Shown in pieces: positions 5,054 through 11,860 of a stretch of 12,617 nt of DNA (positions are counted from its first letter, which is position 1; every line of letters starts with the position of its first letter). The translations under genes and the position numbers were made by a program. This DNA is from Anaerolineales bacterium. GTDB taxonomy: Bacteria; Chloroflexota; Anaerolineae; Anaerolineales; Villigracilaceae. The notes beneath the pieces are model-generated. The model searched no databases. It was not told the origin of the DNA and saw only the letters and a program-made list of their open reading frames with translations. The DNA lies in assembly GCA_015489255.1 (NCBI GenBank), contig WGAD01000265.1:1-12617 (forward strand), written 5' to 3'.

Positions 5054-5218
5054 TCAGGGCATGGCGTCCAGTACCTGCTGGAACACATTGGCGACTTTGG
5101 GGCCAAGTTGAATGATCACCGCGATAACGGCAATCACCGCGCCGGCAATGTAAAGGCCATCTTCCACAAAGCGGGCGCGCACATCGCGGTAAAGGCGGGA
5201 AACGGTGTTAGCAAACAT
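5054..5218 (-). CDS. Flp/Tad-type major pilin, 54 aa
   Basis: ATG at 5218-5216 with a strong GGAGG six bases upstream, TGA at 5056-5054. The open frame extends upstream to 5293, but that part crosses a terminator and encodes an unlikely basic leader. The mature form would be a small helical pilin: leader MFANTVSRLYRDVRARFV, acidic pair E19-D20, hydrophobic helix 21-37 (GLYIAGAVIAVIAVIIQ) and a short amphipathic tail. The size and layout match Flp pilins, the fibre subunits of Tad pili. Typical Flp pilins have Gly before the cut and Glu-Tyr at +5/+6; here Glu-Asp is present and no Gly lies at the expected place. Its position between peptidase and TadE supports the call. An intrinsic terminator lies 36 bases upstream of the start. 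Confidence 0.83.
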   Translation of the reverse strand: MFANTVSRLYRDVRARFVEDGLYIAGAVIAVIAVIIQLGPKVANVFQQVLDAMP

Positions 5219-5253
5219 AAAGCACCTCCGAAGAAAAGTTGGACGGTTAAAAC

Positions 5254-5281
5254 AAAAAAGCCCGCCCTTTTTCGGGCGAGC
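5254..5281 (-). terminator. Intrinsic terminator between the peptidase and pilin genes
   Basis: In minus-strand order the sequence reads GCTCGCCC, loop GAAAAA, GGGCGGGC, then six T: an 8-bp stem with one G-T pair and a good U-tract. It starts two bases after the peptidase stop codon and ends 36 bases before the pilin start. Everything about it fits a rho-independent terminator, yet the downstream genes are on the same strand. Pilin expression must therefore rely on read-through, RNA processing or a promoter squeezed into the 36-base leader, where I see no clear -35/-10 pair. Confidence 0.85.
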
Positions 5282-5283
5282 CT

Positions 5284-5706
5284 TTACAGGCACACTACGC
5301 CCAGGGCAGACGCTTTGATTATATGCAGAGCAATGAGGGTTGTCAAGAGAAAAACGGCAGCAAACATCCCAACGACTGCGGGCGTGTGGTCTTCAAGGGT
5401 GCGCTTTTTCCACACAACGGCCAGCCCCACCGCGCCAACGAGGGACAGGTAGCCATGCCACGGGGAAAACAGGGTAAGCGCCAGCCCAATTTTGACATCC
5501 GCCCCACCCATTGCATCGCGCGCCCACAACACCAGATACCCTACCAGCAACACCACCCCCACGACCTGCCAATGCCCGCACCACACGCGCAGCCCCAACA
5601 ATGCCGCCAATGGCGGCATTGTCCAGCCATTAGGCACGGTGCGCGTGCGCCAATCCCACGCGGCGCATACGGCTAACCACGCCACAACAAGCCACAACCA
5701 CACCAT
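5284..5706 (-). CDS. A24-family prepilin peptidase (TadV/CpaA type), 140 aa
   Basis: ATG at 5706-5704, two bases after the TadC stop; the upstream sequence GAGCGGGATGTAAGT is only a weak binding site, so coupling to TadC translation is likely. A longer frame to 5805 would overlap TadC heavily and adds no sensible residues. The protein is very hydrophobic with about four to six membrane segments. Two catalytic-site motifs are visible: D18 in AWDWRTRTVPN (the usual D-x-R-x-x-x-I/V-P-N) and D70 in GGADVKIG, a variant of the GxGD motif with Gly-Gly-Ala-Asp. The length fits TadV/CpaA enzymes, which lack the methylase domain of PilD. Role: an aspartyl protease in the membrane that cuts the leader from the pilin and TadE-like pseudopilins. 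Confidence 0.88.
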   Translation of the reverse strand: MVWLWLVVAWLAVCAAWDWRTRTVPNGWTMPPLAALLGLRVWCGHWQVVGVVLLVGYLVLWARDAMGGADVKIGLALTLFSPWHGYLSLVGAVGLAVVWKKRTLEDHTPAVVGMFAAVFLLTTLIALHIIKASALGVVCL

Positions 5707-5708
5707 AC

Positions 5709-6602
5709 TTACATCCCGCTCAGTGCCGCCAGTGCGGGCAACAGATTGACCAGCAAAATCAAGCCCACGAAGGGGAAAAAGAAAAACAGGGCAATCACCG
5801 GCCAAATGCGGCTATCCAGTTGCTCTATTCGCCGCTCTATCATGGCCTGATACTCATCTGCAAGGCTTTGAGCGACGCCGCTCATCAATGCCGCGCCCTC
5901 AACGCCCTTGACGGCCACTGCATTGAGTTGGCGCGCAAATACCGCCAGTTGCGGCACGCCTTCACGGGTAAACACTTCCACCAGCGCGCCTCGCACGGGG
6001 GAATGCACATCGGCGAACAGGGGGCGGCCTGTCTCCCGCGAAAACGTCATGGCATCCGCGAGTAGCCCCGCCAGAGGGCCGGGGAGCACCGCGGCGCGGC
6101 GCACGGCCTCATCCGCTGGCGTGCCCGCGGCGAGTTCGGAAGCGACCACCGCGGCCACCGCTGGAAGGTCTCGCGTGGTTCTGTCCCGCGCGTCTTCCGC
6201 TGCGCTGTAAAGGCGCACCCACGGAATGGCTATGCCGATTACCGGCAGCAGCCAGGTTACAGGGGCGCTCATCATCACAGCCAGAGCGAAACCAAACAGG
6301 CCAAACCCCAGCGATTGCACGGCAAAATTTCCCAGCCGTTTATCCTGAAAGCGTCCATTGCGCTGCGCCCAGTGCAAACGCCGCTCCCACTCATCCAGCG
6401 ACATCACCTTGCCAAACAGCCCTAACGCGCGCCGCTCGGCGCCGGAAGGCGCGGCGTCTTCACCGCCCGCGGCGCGGTAGTCCAGCAAGTGGCCGTAGCC
6501 TTCCGACATGGACACCGCCCAGCGCGCGCCGTAGTAACCTGCCACAGCTAACGCCGCAGCAGCCAGCAGAATGCCCAACAGGCTCAAAACGGTACTTATC
6601 AT
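5709..6602 (-). CDS. tadC: TadC-like pilus platform protein (T2SSF family), 297 aa
   Basis: ATG at 6602-6600 with GAGGTG upstream; it overlaps the TadB stop by 4 nt (ATGA). Membrane segments lie at about 3-23, 97-112 plus 115-130, and 267-295, with the cytoplasmic T2SSF-like helical domain at about 140-265. Its ends are visible in ARDRTTRDLPAVAAVVASEL (the entry helices, with the common D-L-P) and QLNAVAVKGVEGAALMSGVA. The final FFFFPFVGLILLVNLLP helix is typical. TadC pairs with TadB to form the inner-membrane platform that couples the ATPase CpaF/TadA to pilin assembly. The length is normal for the family. Confidence in the family is high from context and domain layout; which of the two platform proteins is B and which is C follows gene order. 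Confidence 0.87.
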   Translation of the reverse strand: MISTVLSLLGILLAAAALAVAGYYGARWAVSMSEGYGHLLDYRAAGGEDAAPSGAERRALGLFGKVMSLDEWERRLHWAQRNGRFQDKRLGNFAVQSLGFGLFGFALAVMMSAPVTWLLPVIGIAIPWVRLYSAAEDARDRTTRDLPAVAAVVASELAAGTPADEAVRRAAVLPGPLAGLLADAMTFSRETGRPLFADVHSPVRGALVEVFTREGVPQLAVFARQLNAVAVKGVEGAALMSGVAQSLADEYQAMIERRIEQLDSRIWPVIALFFFFPFVGLILLVNLLPALAALSGM

Positions 6603-7504
6603 TGCAGCACCTCGTCCATCATGGACTGTAACAGCATCCAGCCCGCAGCAGCCAGCACCGCCAGCCCCAGCAAACCAAACCGCCCAACGGCGGTATTGAA
6701 TTGCTGGGGCTGCACCTTCACCGTAAAGGCCACTGCGCCGCCCAGAACAAGCAAAATCACCCGCAAGGTGCTCCGCGCGCCGTCAATCTCCGACTGCGCG
6801 CGGTTGCGAGCGCGCAAAATGCGCGCCTGGTTCTCCGCCGCCTGCCTGAACGCGGCGGCAAACTGCGCCCCGCCCGTCTCCCACAGGCGGCCAATCTCCA
6901 CCACAGCCAAAAGCAGGGTCGGAGAAATCGCCTGCGCTTCTGCGCGCATGGTTTCAAAGCCCTTGCGCCCATGCAGGCGCAGCTCACTGATAAACCGCTG
7001 CATCCATGCCCGCAGCGCGCCTTTCTCATCCAGCGCAGCGGTAGTTTCATCCAGCGCGTCAAGCACGTTGGGCGTGACCTGTATCATGCTGCCCAATGTT
7101 CGCAAAAAGGTGGGCATCTCCGCCTCAATGCTTCGCACGGTCTTCCGCCACCTCCCGCCAATCCACGAATTGAGGCCGGCGTAAGCCAGCGCGAAACCCA
7201 AACCGAGGCTCACCCACCCCGGCAAACCAAACGCAGCCAGCACGCCAGCAAGCACAACGCCTGTCCCGCTGCCTATGGCGTGATAGACGGTAGTTTCCCT
7301 GCCTGCCGCCCACCCGCCTAACGCAAGGCGAATTTTGTGCTCCTGACTGCCCACGGGCACAGGGGCGACCTCATCTTGCGCCGCGCTGTAAAAAGTTTCC
7401 AACGCTTGCACCGAAGACGCTCGGCGCACAATCTCCTGGGCTGCAAAATAGCCCATCGCCGCCAGCGCGCCAGCAGCCAGCAGCGCCCCAAGCATGTTCA
7501 GCAT
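6599..7504 (-). CDS. tadB: TadB-like pilus platform protein (T2SSF family), 301 aa
   Basis: Two adjacent ATGs exist at 7507 and 7504. AGGAGG ends three bases before the first and six before the second, so I prefer 7504; the 302-aa alternative differs by one Met. Membrane segments lie at about 5-22, 78-113 (two) and 248-294 (two). The cytoplasmic T2SSF domain covers roughly 120-245, with the recognisable EAEMPTFLRTLGSMIQ start (E-x-P-x-F-L) and the helix around LLLAVVEIGRLWETGGAQFA. TadB forms the platform with TadC; both genes are coupled by an ATGA overlap. The first about 75 residues include an extra soluble part between helices 1 and 2 (SSVQALETFYSAAQDEV), also present in many Tad systems. 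Nothing looks broken. Confidence 0.87.
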   Translation of the reverse strand: MLNMLGALLAAGALAAMGYFAAQEIVRRASSVQALETFYSAAQDEVAPVPVGSQEHKIRLALGGWAAGRETTVYHAIGSGTGVVLAGVLAAFGLPGWVSLGLGFALAYAGLNSWIGGRWRKTVRSIEAEMPTFLRTLGSMIQVTPNVLDALDETTAALDEKGALRAWMQRFISELRLHGRKGFETMRAEAQAISPTLLLAVVEIGRLWETGGAQFAAAFRQAAENQARILRARNRAQSEIDGARSTLRVILLVLGGAVAFTVKVQPQQFNTAVGRFGLLGLAVLAAAGWMLLQSMMDEVLQ

Positions 7505-7514
7505 CATGCGCCTC

Positions 7515-8240
7515 CTACGGAACAGTAACCGTGGCGGGAATGTAAACGCAATCGTCTAATACGGCTGGGTCGGTATCCTCGCTGAACGGTTGCCCGCACA
7601 GGCCGACTTCACCGCGCCAGGCCGCCGATACAAAACTTTTCATTGTGAACACAGCGGCCTGGGTCTCCCCGGGGGAGATGTAGATACAGTCGTCAAAAAC
7701 GGCGCCCTGCTCATACGCGCCGCCTTCAACCCAGTAATTCCAGCCTGGGGGCGACACCAGCGCGTCGTGCTCCAAAATGCTCGCGAGGTCGCCGCGGAAG
7801 TTGATAGCGCACACATGGACGGTATCCCCGCCGGTGTTCGTTATCTCAACCCTGACGGGGAAAGGCTGTCCTTTGGTGGGCGGCGCGTACTTCACCGCGA
7901 CTTTGAGGCGGGCAATATACCCATCCCCACCACCGGAAGGCGCGGGGGGCGTAGGGCGGTTGTTGTTGGGCACATAGCCGCCGTTATCGTTAGGTACATA
8001 GCCCCCGCCCCCGTTGTTGGGGGGCGCGAGGGTAGGCATCACGTCGCCCCCCGCTTGCGCGGTGACCGTGGCAATCACGGCATCTTTGACGCGGTAGCCC
8101 ACAAGCCCCGCACAGGCGCAGGAAGCCAGCAGGAACACGGCCAGCAAGACAAGGCCAATGACAAGCCACGTGTTTTTCTTTCGCGGCGGCGCGGGGGGAG
8201 GTGTAGGAACGCTATTCGGGGGAACGTGCCAGGCGGTCAT
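7515..8240 (-). CDS. Membrane-anchored protein with Gly/Asn linker and cysteine-rich beta ectodomain, 241 aa
   Basis: ATG at 8240-8238 with AAGGAG nine bases upstream; TAG at 7517-7515. Residues 1-23 are a proline-rich, basic cytoplasmic tail (PTPPPAPPRKK) and 24-49 a membrane helix. The linker 66-107 is Asn/Gly/Pro-rich with a tandem GGYVPN motif. The outer domain (108-241) looks like a beta sandwich: RLKVAVKYAPP, PVRVEITNTGGDTVHVCAI and PGETQAAVFTM resemble CARDB/DUF4352-type folds. Cysteines at 144, 185, 215 and 231 could form two disulfides, and the phrases FDDCIYI and LDDCVYI recur 45 residues apart. Helix residues LASC (38-41) fit a lipobox, but the long tail before it makes lipidation uncertain. 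Lying between cpaF and tadB, it is probably an accessory surface part of the pilus. Confidence 0.85.
   Translation of the reverse strand: MTAWHVPPNSVPTPPPAPPRKKNTWLVIGLVLLAVFLLASCACAGLVGYRVKDAVIATVTAQAGGDVMPTLAPPNNGGGGYVPNDNGGYVPNNNRPTPPAPSGGGDGYIARLKVAVKYAPPTKGQPFPVRVEITNTGGDTVHVCAINFRGDLASILEHDALVSPPGWNYWVEGGAYEQGAVFDDCIYISPGETQAAVFTMKSFVSAAWRGEVGLCGQPFSEDTDPAVLDDCVYIPATVTVP
7960..8005. repeat. Two imperfect 23-bp tandem units encoding the GGYVPN linker
   Basis: Units at 7960-7982 and 7983-8005 are aligned around the shared ACATAGCC and encode consecutive GGYVPN-type segments of the 241-aa protein; a partial third unit follows. The reading frame is kept. It is a coding tandem repeat that could change in copy number without breaking the gene. 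Confidence 0.6.
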
Positions 8241-8270
8241 GGTCTTCTGCTCCTTTCGTGTTGTTGTGTG

Positions 8271-9512
8271 TTAGTCGCCGAGCAAACGGCGCTGAACAGG
8301 CTCTAAAGCGGTTTGCTGTGCGCCGTATTCGTACAGGGTTCGCAGGCGCACGTCACCGCCTTTCATCGTTTCACCCAATTCCCAAACGCCCATGATGCGG
8401 CGCTTCCCGTCCTTCCAGTCCAGATAAAGCATGACATCCACGGCCAGGGTCAAAGTGCCCTTTGTCCCCGACCGGCCAATGCCTAAATCCTGATAAACCA
8501 GTTCTTCCATCGTTTGCACGGCGGCCTTTGCGCCGTAGGCGTGAATACTGGTCAGGCCGGGGTGCCCGGACAATTGGGCGCGCAGCAGGTTCATCACGTC
8601 CACCCCGCGGCGTACCTCGCCCACGATAAGCCAGTCGGGACGCATCCGCAGGGCATCGGCCAGGGCGTCCGAAATGTGGTAAGCCTGCTTGGAGCGCCTT
8701 TCCGCCCATGACGGGCTGAAAGGTTCAATGGTCGTGACGTTGGGGTGGTCTAAAAAGATTTCTTCGGGGTCTTCCACCTTCACGATACGGGCGTCGCGGG
8801 GAATGCCATCACACAAGGCGGAAAGGGTGGTGGTCTTGCCCATGTTCGTGCCGCCAATCGCCATAATGCGCGCCTTCCGCCCCACCAGTTCCACCAGCCC
8901 CTTTATCACGCCTTCCGGGGCGACCTCCCAATCTATCAGGTCTTGGGGCGTAATCCGCCGAGGGTAGAACAGGCGGACGGTGATTGAGGGATAGCCGCTC
9001 CCCACCAGTAGGATGGGGTGCAGGATTTTGACACGCGCTCCGCCAAAGCCAATATCTTCCTGCCTGGGGATACGCGCGTTGATGGTGGGGTTGGCAACGG
9101 AAAACTGCTGCCCCGCCATGCCAGCCAGCGCCTCGGCCACCCGCAGGGCTTCTTCAAGACTGGGGCGGTAGTCCAGCATGTCGGGATAACGCTTTTCGCG
9201 GCGCTGCACGAACAGACTGCCGTCGGGGTTGAGCATGATTTCGCTGTACTGGTCGGGGCGCAGCAGCCCGTCCAGAAAGCCCAGCCCGCTTACCCGTGAA
9301 ACAACCTCATCCACCAGCGCGGCAATCTGGGCGTCGTTAGTCGTCCAGCCCAAATTGCCCAGGGCCTGAAGCACCGCCTGGCGAGCGCGGGCGCGCAGTT
9401 TGCGCCGGTCACGGGTCAGGTCGCCGGAGATATCGCGCAATGTTTGAATGGCGCTATTGACGACGCGCCGCTGCTGCTCATCGTTTAAGCCTGCTACAAG
9501 GGACTGCCACAC
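8271..9512 (-). CDS. cpaF: CpaF/TadA-like secretion ATPase, 413 aa
   Basis: The start is GTG at 9512-9510, the only internal gene here not using ATG; GGAGG lies six bases upstream. TAA is at 8273-8271. Residues 1-75 form a helical N-terminal part, followed by the N-terminal ATPase domain (LDGLLRPDQYSEIMLNPDG) and the T2SSE core. The motifs are intact: Walker A GGTNMGKTTT (220-229), Asp box VKVEDPEEI (245-253), Walker B DWLIVGEVR (293-301) and His box GHPGLTSIHA (316-325). CpaF/TadA ATPases are hexamers on the cytoplasmic face that drive Flp pilin assembly, and often retraction, through the TadB/TadC platform. CpaE upstream and the platform genes downstream, with only one accessory gene between, confirm the assignment. 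VirB11 is a distant relative, but the CpaE/CpaB context argues for Tad. Confidence 0.93.
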   Translation of the reverse strand: MWQSLVAGLNDEQQRRVVNSAIQTLRDISGDLTRDRRKLRARARQAVLQALGNLGWTTNDAQIAALVDEVVSRVSGLGFLDGLLRPDQYSEIMLNPDGSLFVQRREKRYPDMLDYRPSLEEALRVAEALAGMAGQQFSVANPTINARIPRQEDIGFGGARVKILHPILLVGSGYPSITVRLFYPRRITPQDLIDWEVAPEGVIKGLVELVGRKARIMAIGGTNMGKTTTLSALCDGIPRDARIVKVEDPEEIFLDHPNVTTIEPFSPSWAERRSKQAYHISDALADALRMRPDWLIVGEVRRGVDVMNLLRAQLSGHPGLTSIHAYGAKAAVQTMEELVYQDLGIGRSGTKGTLTLAVDVMLYLDWKDGKRRIMGVWELGETMKGGDVRLRTLYEYGAQQTALEPVQRRLLGD

Positions 9513-9524
9513 GGTACACCTCCC

Positions 9525-10835
9525 TTACAGCGGCAAGCGGATACGCACCCGCTTCCCGCCAGCAGGGGCAGGAACGGCGGGGGCAGCCGTCAACATGCCA
9601 AAAATATCAGCAGCCAGGGTTTCAATGCCGTTCCGCAGGGGTTCCGAAACCAGATAAGGCCAGTCGGCGCGGTCTTGCGCCTGCCCCACCGCAATGTGGT
9701 CAGGGATAACCGCCGTCACCGGCGGAAATTGCGCCTGCTGGTTGTTCTGCGTCAGGTAGCGGTTTGCCAGATTTTGCCATTGCTGGGGGTCAAGCCGTCC
9801 ACCGGCGCGGTTGACCACAATTCGCACCGTGGACGGGTGTAAAAGGTTCTCCACCGCCATCCGCTCCACCACGGTGCGGTAGCCTTCCACGGTACGCATC
9901 ACGCCCTCAACCGAGGGACGCCCCACCAGCACCAGCATATTGAGGGCGGCCAGCGCGGAGGCAGCCTGTATCGAGGGGGGAAGGTCAAAGATAATGGCGG
10001 CATAGCCCAGCCTGATAGCCTGGTCAGCCAGCGCGCGCAGGGAATTGGGCGCATCCGAAGGCGTGCCCAAAGCCTGCGCCGAGGTGAGCAGGTCGGGAAA
10101 GCCTGCCAGTACGTCTACAGTATCCCGCTTCTGGATAGACGCTTTTAGCCCTTCCTGCGCAGGGTTCGCCCGCCATGTGGTGATATTGGGCGTGGGCTTC
10201 AAGCCCAAAATCAGGGGCAAATCATCGGGCGCGCCCAACCCCACAAGCAGGGTCGGGATGCCGCGCCGCGCGGCGGCAAAAGCCAGGTTGGAAGCGATGG
10301 TCGTCTTCCCTGCCCCGCCTATCAGGCTCCAAACGCCCACCAGCCGCACGGGGACAACCTGACGCCCGCCCGTTCCCATACCTGCGGGCACGCCCCAACC
10401 GTTCCCATTGCCCGCGGCGGCTTGCAGGGCTTCCACGTCAGCCAAAATCGTGCGTACCAGTTCCACCAGGTTGACGGTATCCCGATAAAAGCGGATGTTC
10501 TCCCGCCCTGCAAACGCGCTCTGGACGGCCTGAAAATCCTCATCGGGCACTTGGGCAGGGAAAACCACATACACCAGCGGCACGCGCACGGTATTGAGCA
10601 GCGCGACAAGGTCATTCGGTCCCTGCGTAATCATGGGGTCAAGCAAAAGCGCCTGGGGGTTGGTTGCCAGTTTTGCCGCCAAATCCTCTTTGGTCAGGGC
10701 GCGGGCAACCACCCGCAAACGCGGTTCATTGGCAAGCACGCCATACCACATATCGGCCACCTGCGGCGTGCCCGCAAGGGCAACGGTCGCCGCGTCCGCG
10801 GCCTGCGCCATGTTCTGCGTCCAGGTATCGGCCAT
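9525..10835 (-). CDS. cpaE: CpaE/TadZ-like P-loop ATPase, 436 aa, without the signature lysine
   Basis: ATG at 10835-10833 with AGGAG eight bases upstream; TAA at 9527-9525, 12 bases before cpaF. Residues 15-140 resemble the atypical receiver-like domain of TadZ/CpaE: alternating strands and helices (ALLLDPMI at 62-69, VPLVYVVFPAQ at 85-95). A Gly-rich linker (141-160) leads to a MinD/ParA-like domain with P-loop SLIGGAGKTT (170-179) and Walker B-like IIFDLPPS (281-288). TadZ/CpaE proteins position the Tad machine at the membrane. The deviant Walker A normally reads K-G-G-x-G-K-T; here I172 replaces the first lysine, and the usual second acidic motif is replaced by VGLGAPDD (198-205). ATP may still bind, but ParA-style dimer hydrolysis is doubtful. 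A basic tail (GKRVRIRLPL) closes the protein. Confidence 0.87.
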   Translation of the reverse strand: MADTWTQNMAQAADAATVALAGTPQVADMWYGVLANEPRLRVVARALTKEDLAAKLATNPQALLLDPMITQGPNDLVALLNTVRVPLVYVVFPAQVPDEDFQAVQSAFAGRENIRFYRDTVNLVELVRTILADVEALQAAAGNGNGWGVPAGMGTGGRQVVPVRLVGVWSLIGGAGKTTIASNLAFAAARRGIPTLLVGLGAPDDLPLILGLKPTPNITTWRANPAQEGLKASIQKRDTVDVLAGFPDLLTSAQALGTPSDAPNSLRALADQAIRLGYAAIIFDLPPSIQAASALAALNMLVLVGRPSVEGVMRTVEGYRTVVERMAVENLLHPSTVRIVVNRAGGRLDPQQWQNLANRYLTQNNQQAQFPPVTAVIPDHIAVGQAQDRADWPYLVSEPLRNGIETLAADIFGMLTAAPAVPAPAGGKRVRIRLPL

Positions 10836-10846
10836 TGGTCACGCTC

Positions 10847-11650
10847 CTACGGCATGGGGGTCGGGGTGGGTGTCGGCGTCACGTCAGGCGTAATCACCAA
10901 ATCGGGCAGCAGCAGCCCCGAAGACGTCAGCGGTTGGGCTTGCGCGGGCGTCAGGTACAGGCTCAATTTGGCGTTGGACTGGTCAAGCGCGCTCAACAGT
11001 TCCACCGCGTTGACGTTGCGGGTTTCCACCGGCAGTCCCAGGTCGGAAAAGTCATAGACAATCGCCTGCGCTGCGATGGGGACGGCCAGCACGACCACCC
11101 CTTCGGGCGCCTGCGAGTTCAGACCTGCGCCCATGCCGGTGTCGTCTTCCGTTTCCTCGGCGGGCGAGGGCGCCTGAAAGTCAGGGGAAACATAAATCAC
11201 CCGCAGGTTTTCCACGGTGGCTTTCGCGTACGCTACGCCCCCGCTTCCGTTGAGCACCATCGTGACGCCCACACGGTCGCCAGGTTCCAGCAGGCCCGCG
11301 ATGCCGCTGCTCAACGATACCTTCACGGCCACCGCGCGCTCATTGGGCGCTAATTGCTGGGCAAGGTCGGGCAATCCACCCAGTGCGTTAGCCGTAATGA
11401 CATCGCCCGCCATGCGCGGAACGGCTAACGTTTGCCCTACCGCAGCGGTAGGGTCGGTGTATGCGCCTTCGGGGGCGTTGGACACTTTGGCAACCGTCAG
11501 GTCGCCGTCTGTGAGGGTGTGCCCCGCGGGAAGGTCATGGGCAGCCACAACCACCTTTTGGGTCTTGCCAGCCAGCGCAAGGCCGGAAGCCAGTGCGAGG
11601 CCAATCAGGAACAGAATGCCAGCAACGATAAAGGGGATTGCTTTTTTCAT
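10847..11650 (-). CDS. cpaB: CpaB/RcpC-like pilus assembly protein with SAF domain, 267 aa
   Basis: ATG at 11650-11648, with GGAGGAG upstream, three bases after the preceding stop; TAG at 10849-10847. A signal-anchor helix (5-28) is followed by a SAF domain (about 31-92), with the typical KVVVAAHDLPAGHTLTDGDL and a GQTLAVPRMAGDVIT loop. An RcpC-like domain follows (about 95-240), including ERAVAVKVSLSSGIAGLLEP and the GDRVGV motif. In Gram-negative Tad systems CpaB/RcpC supports the secretin; none is present here, so in a single-membrane cell it probably contacts wall material or the pilus. An acidic insert (PAEETEDDTG, 163-172) interrupts the RcpC part. The protein ends in VTPTPTPTPMP, a Thr-Pro tail at the very C-terminus with no domain after it, which is unusual. 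Confidence 0.9.
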   Translation of the reverse strand: MKKAIPFIVAGILFLIGLALASGLALAGKTQKVVVAAHDLPAGHTLTDGDLTVAKVSNAPEGAYTDPTAAVGQTLAVPRMAGDVITANALGGLPDLAQQLAPNERAVAVKVSLSSGIAGLLEPGDRVGVTMVLNGSGGVAYAKATVENLRVIYVSPDFQAPSPAEETEDDTGMGAGLNSQAPEGVVVLAVPIAAQAIVYDFSDLGLPVETRNVNAVELLSALDQSNAKLSLYLTPAQAQPLTSSGLLLPDLVITPDVTPTPTPTPMP

Positions 11651-11653
11651 GGG

Positions 11654-11860
11654 TCAATGCTCCTCCGCAAGTTTCAGGGTTGCCACAATGCCTGTGGCTT
11701 CTGCAAGGGTTTGTAACCGCCAATCGGTTACATCACCCTCCTGGTCGGTGACAAGCACCAGAACAGGGACGGAATGCAAAACATCTTCCTGTTGTTCGCT
11801 TGCCGGAATAGCAAGCAGGTGGGAAACAAGGCGAATAAGGCTCTCTCGCGGGTCGTTCAT
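11654..11860 (-). CDS. Small soluble hypothetical protein, 68 aa
   Basis: ATG at 11860-11858 with AGGAG about ten bases upstream; the start overlaps the previous stop by 4 nt (ATGA), and TGA at 11656-11654 is three bases before cpaB. A longer reading to 11935 is possible but lacks a binding site. The protein is acidic, with an N-terminal helix (DPRESLIRLVSHLLAI), a hydrophobic strand VPVLVLVTDQEGD (31-43) and a C-terminal helix ending TLKLAEEH. It has no membrane segment and would be cytoplasmic. The strand followed by DQEGDV and a helix recalls a fragment of a roadblock/LC7 or PAS-like fold, but I do not claim a family. Its coupled position suggests a partner of either the ATPase upstream or the CpaB/CpaE group. 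Confidence 0.72.
   Translation of the reverse strand: MNDPRESLIRLVSHLLAIPASEQQEDVLHSVPVLVLVTDQEGDVTDWRLQTLAEATGIVATLKLAEEH

Noticed and set aside
5219-5293. Longer start for the pilin at 5293
   Set aside because: That reading would translate through the intrinsic terminator; the ATG at 5218 has a strong, well-spaced GGAGG.
5707-5805. Longer start for the prepilin peptidase at 5805
   Set aside because: It would overlap most of the last 97 bases of tadC and add a non-homologous leader; the ATG at 5706 fits the TadV/CpaA length.
8118-8129. LASC in the 241-aa protein as a lipoprotein signal
   Set aside because: The motif fits a lipobox, but it is preceded by a 23-residue proline-rich tail, unusual for signal peptides. 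A plain membrane anchor is equally likely.
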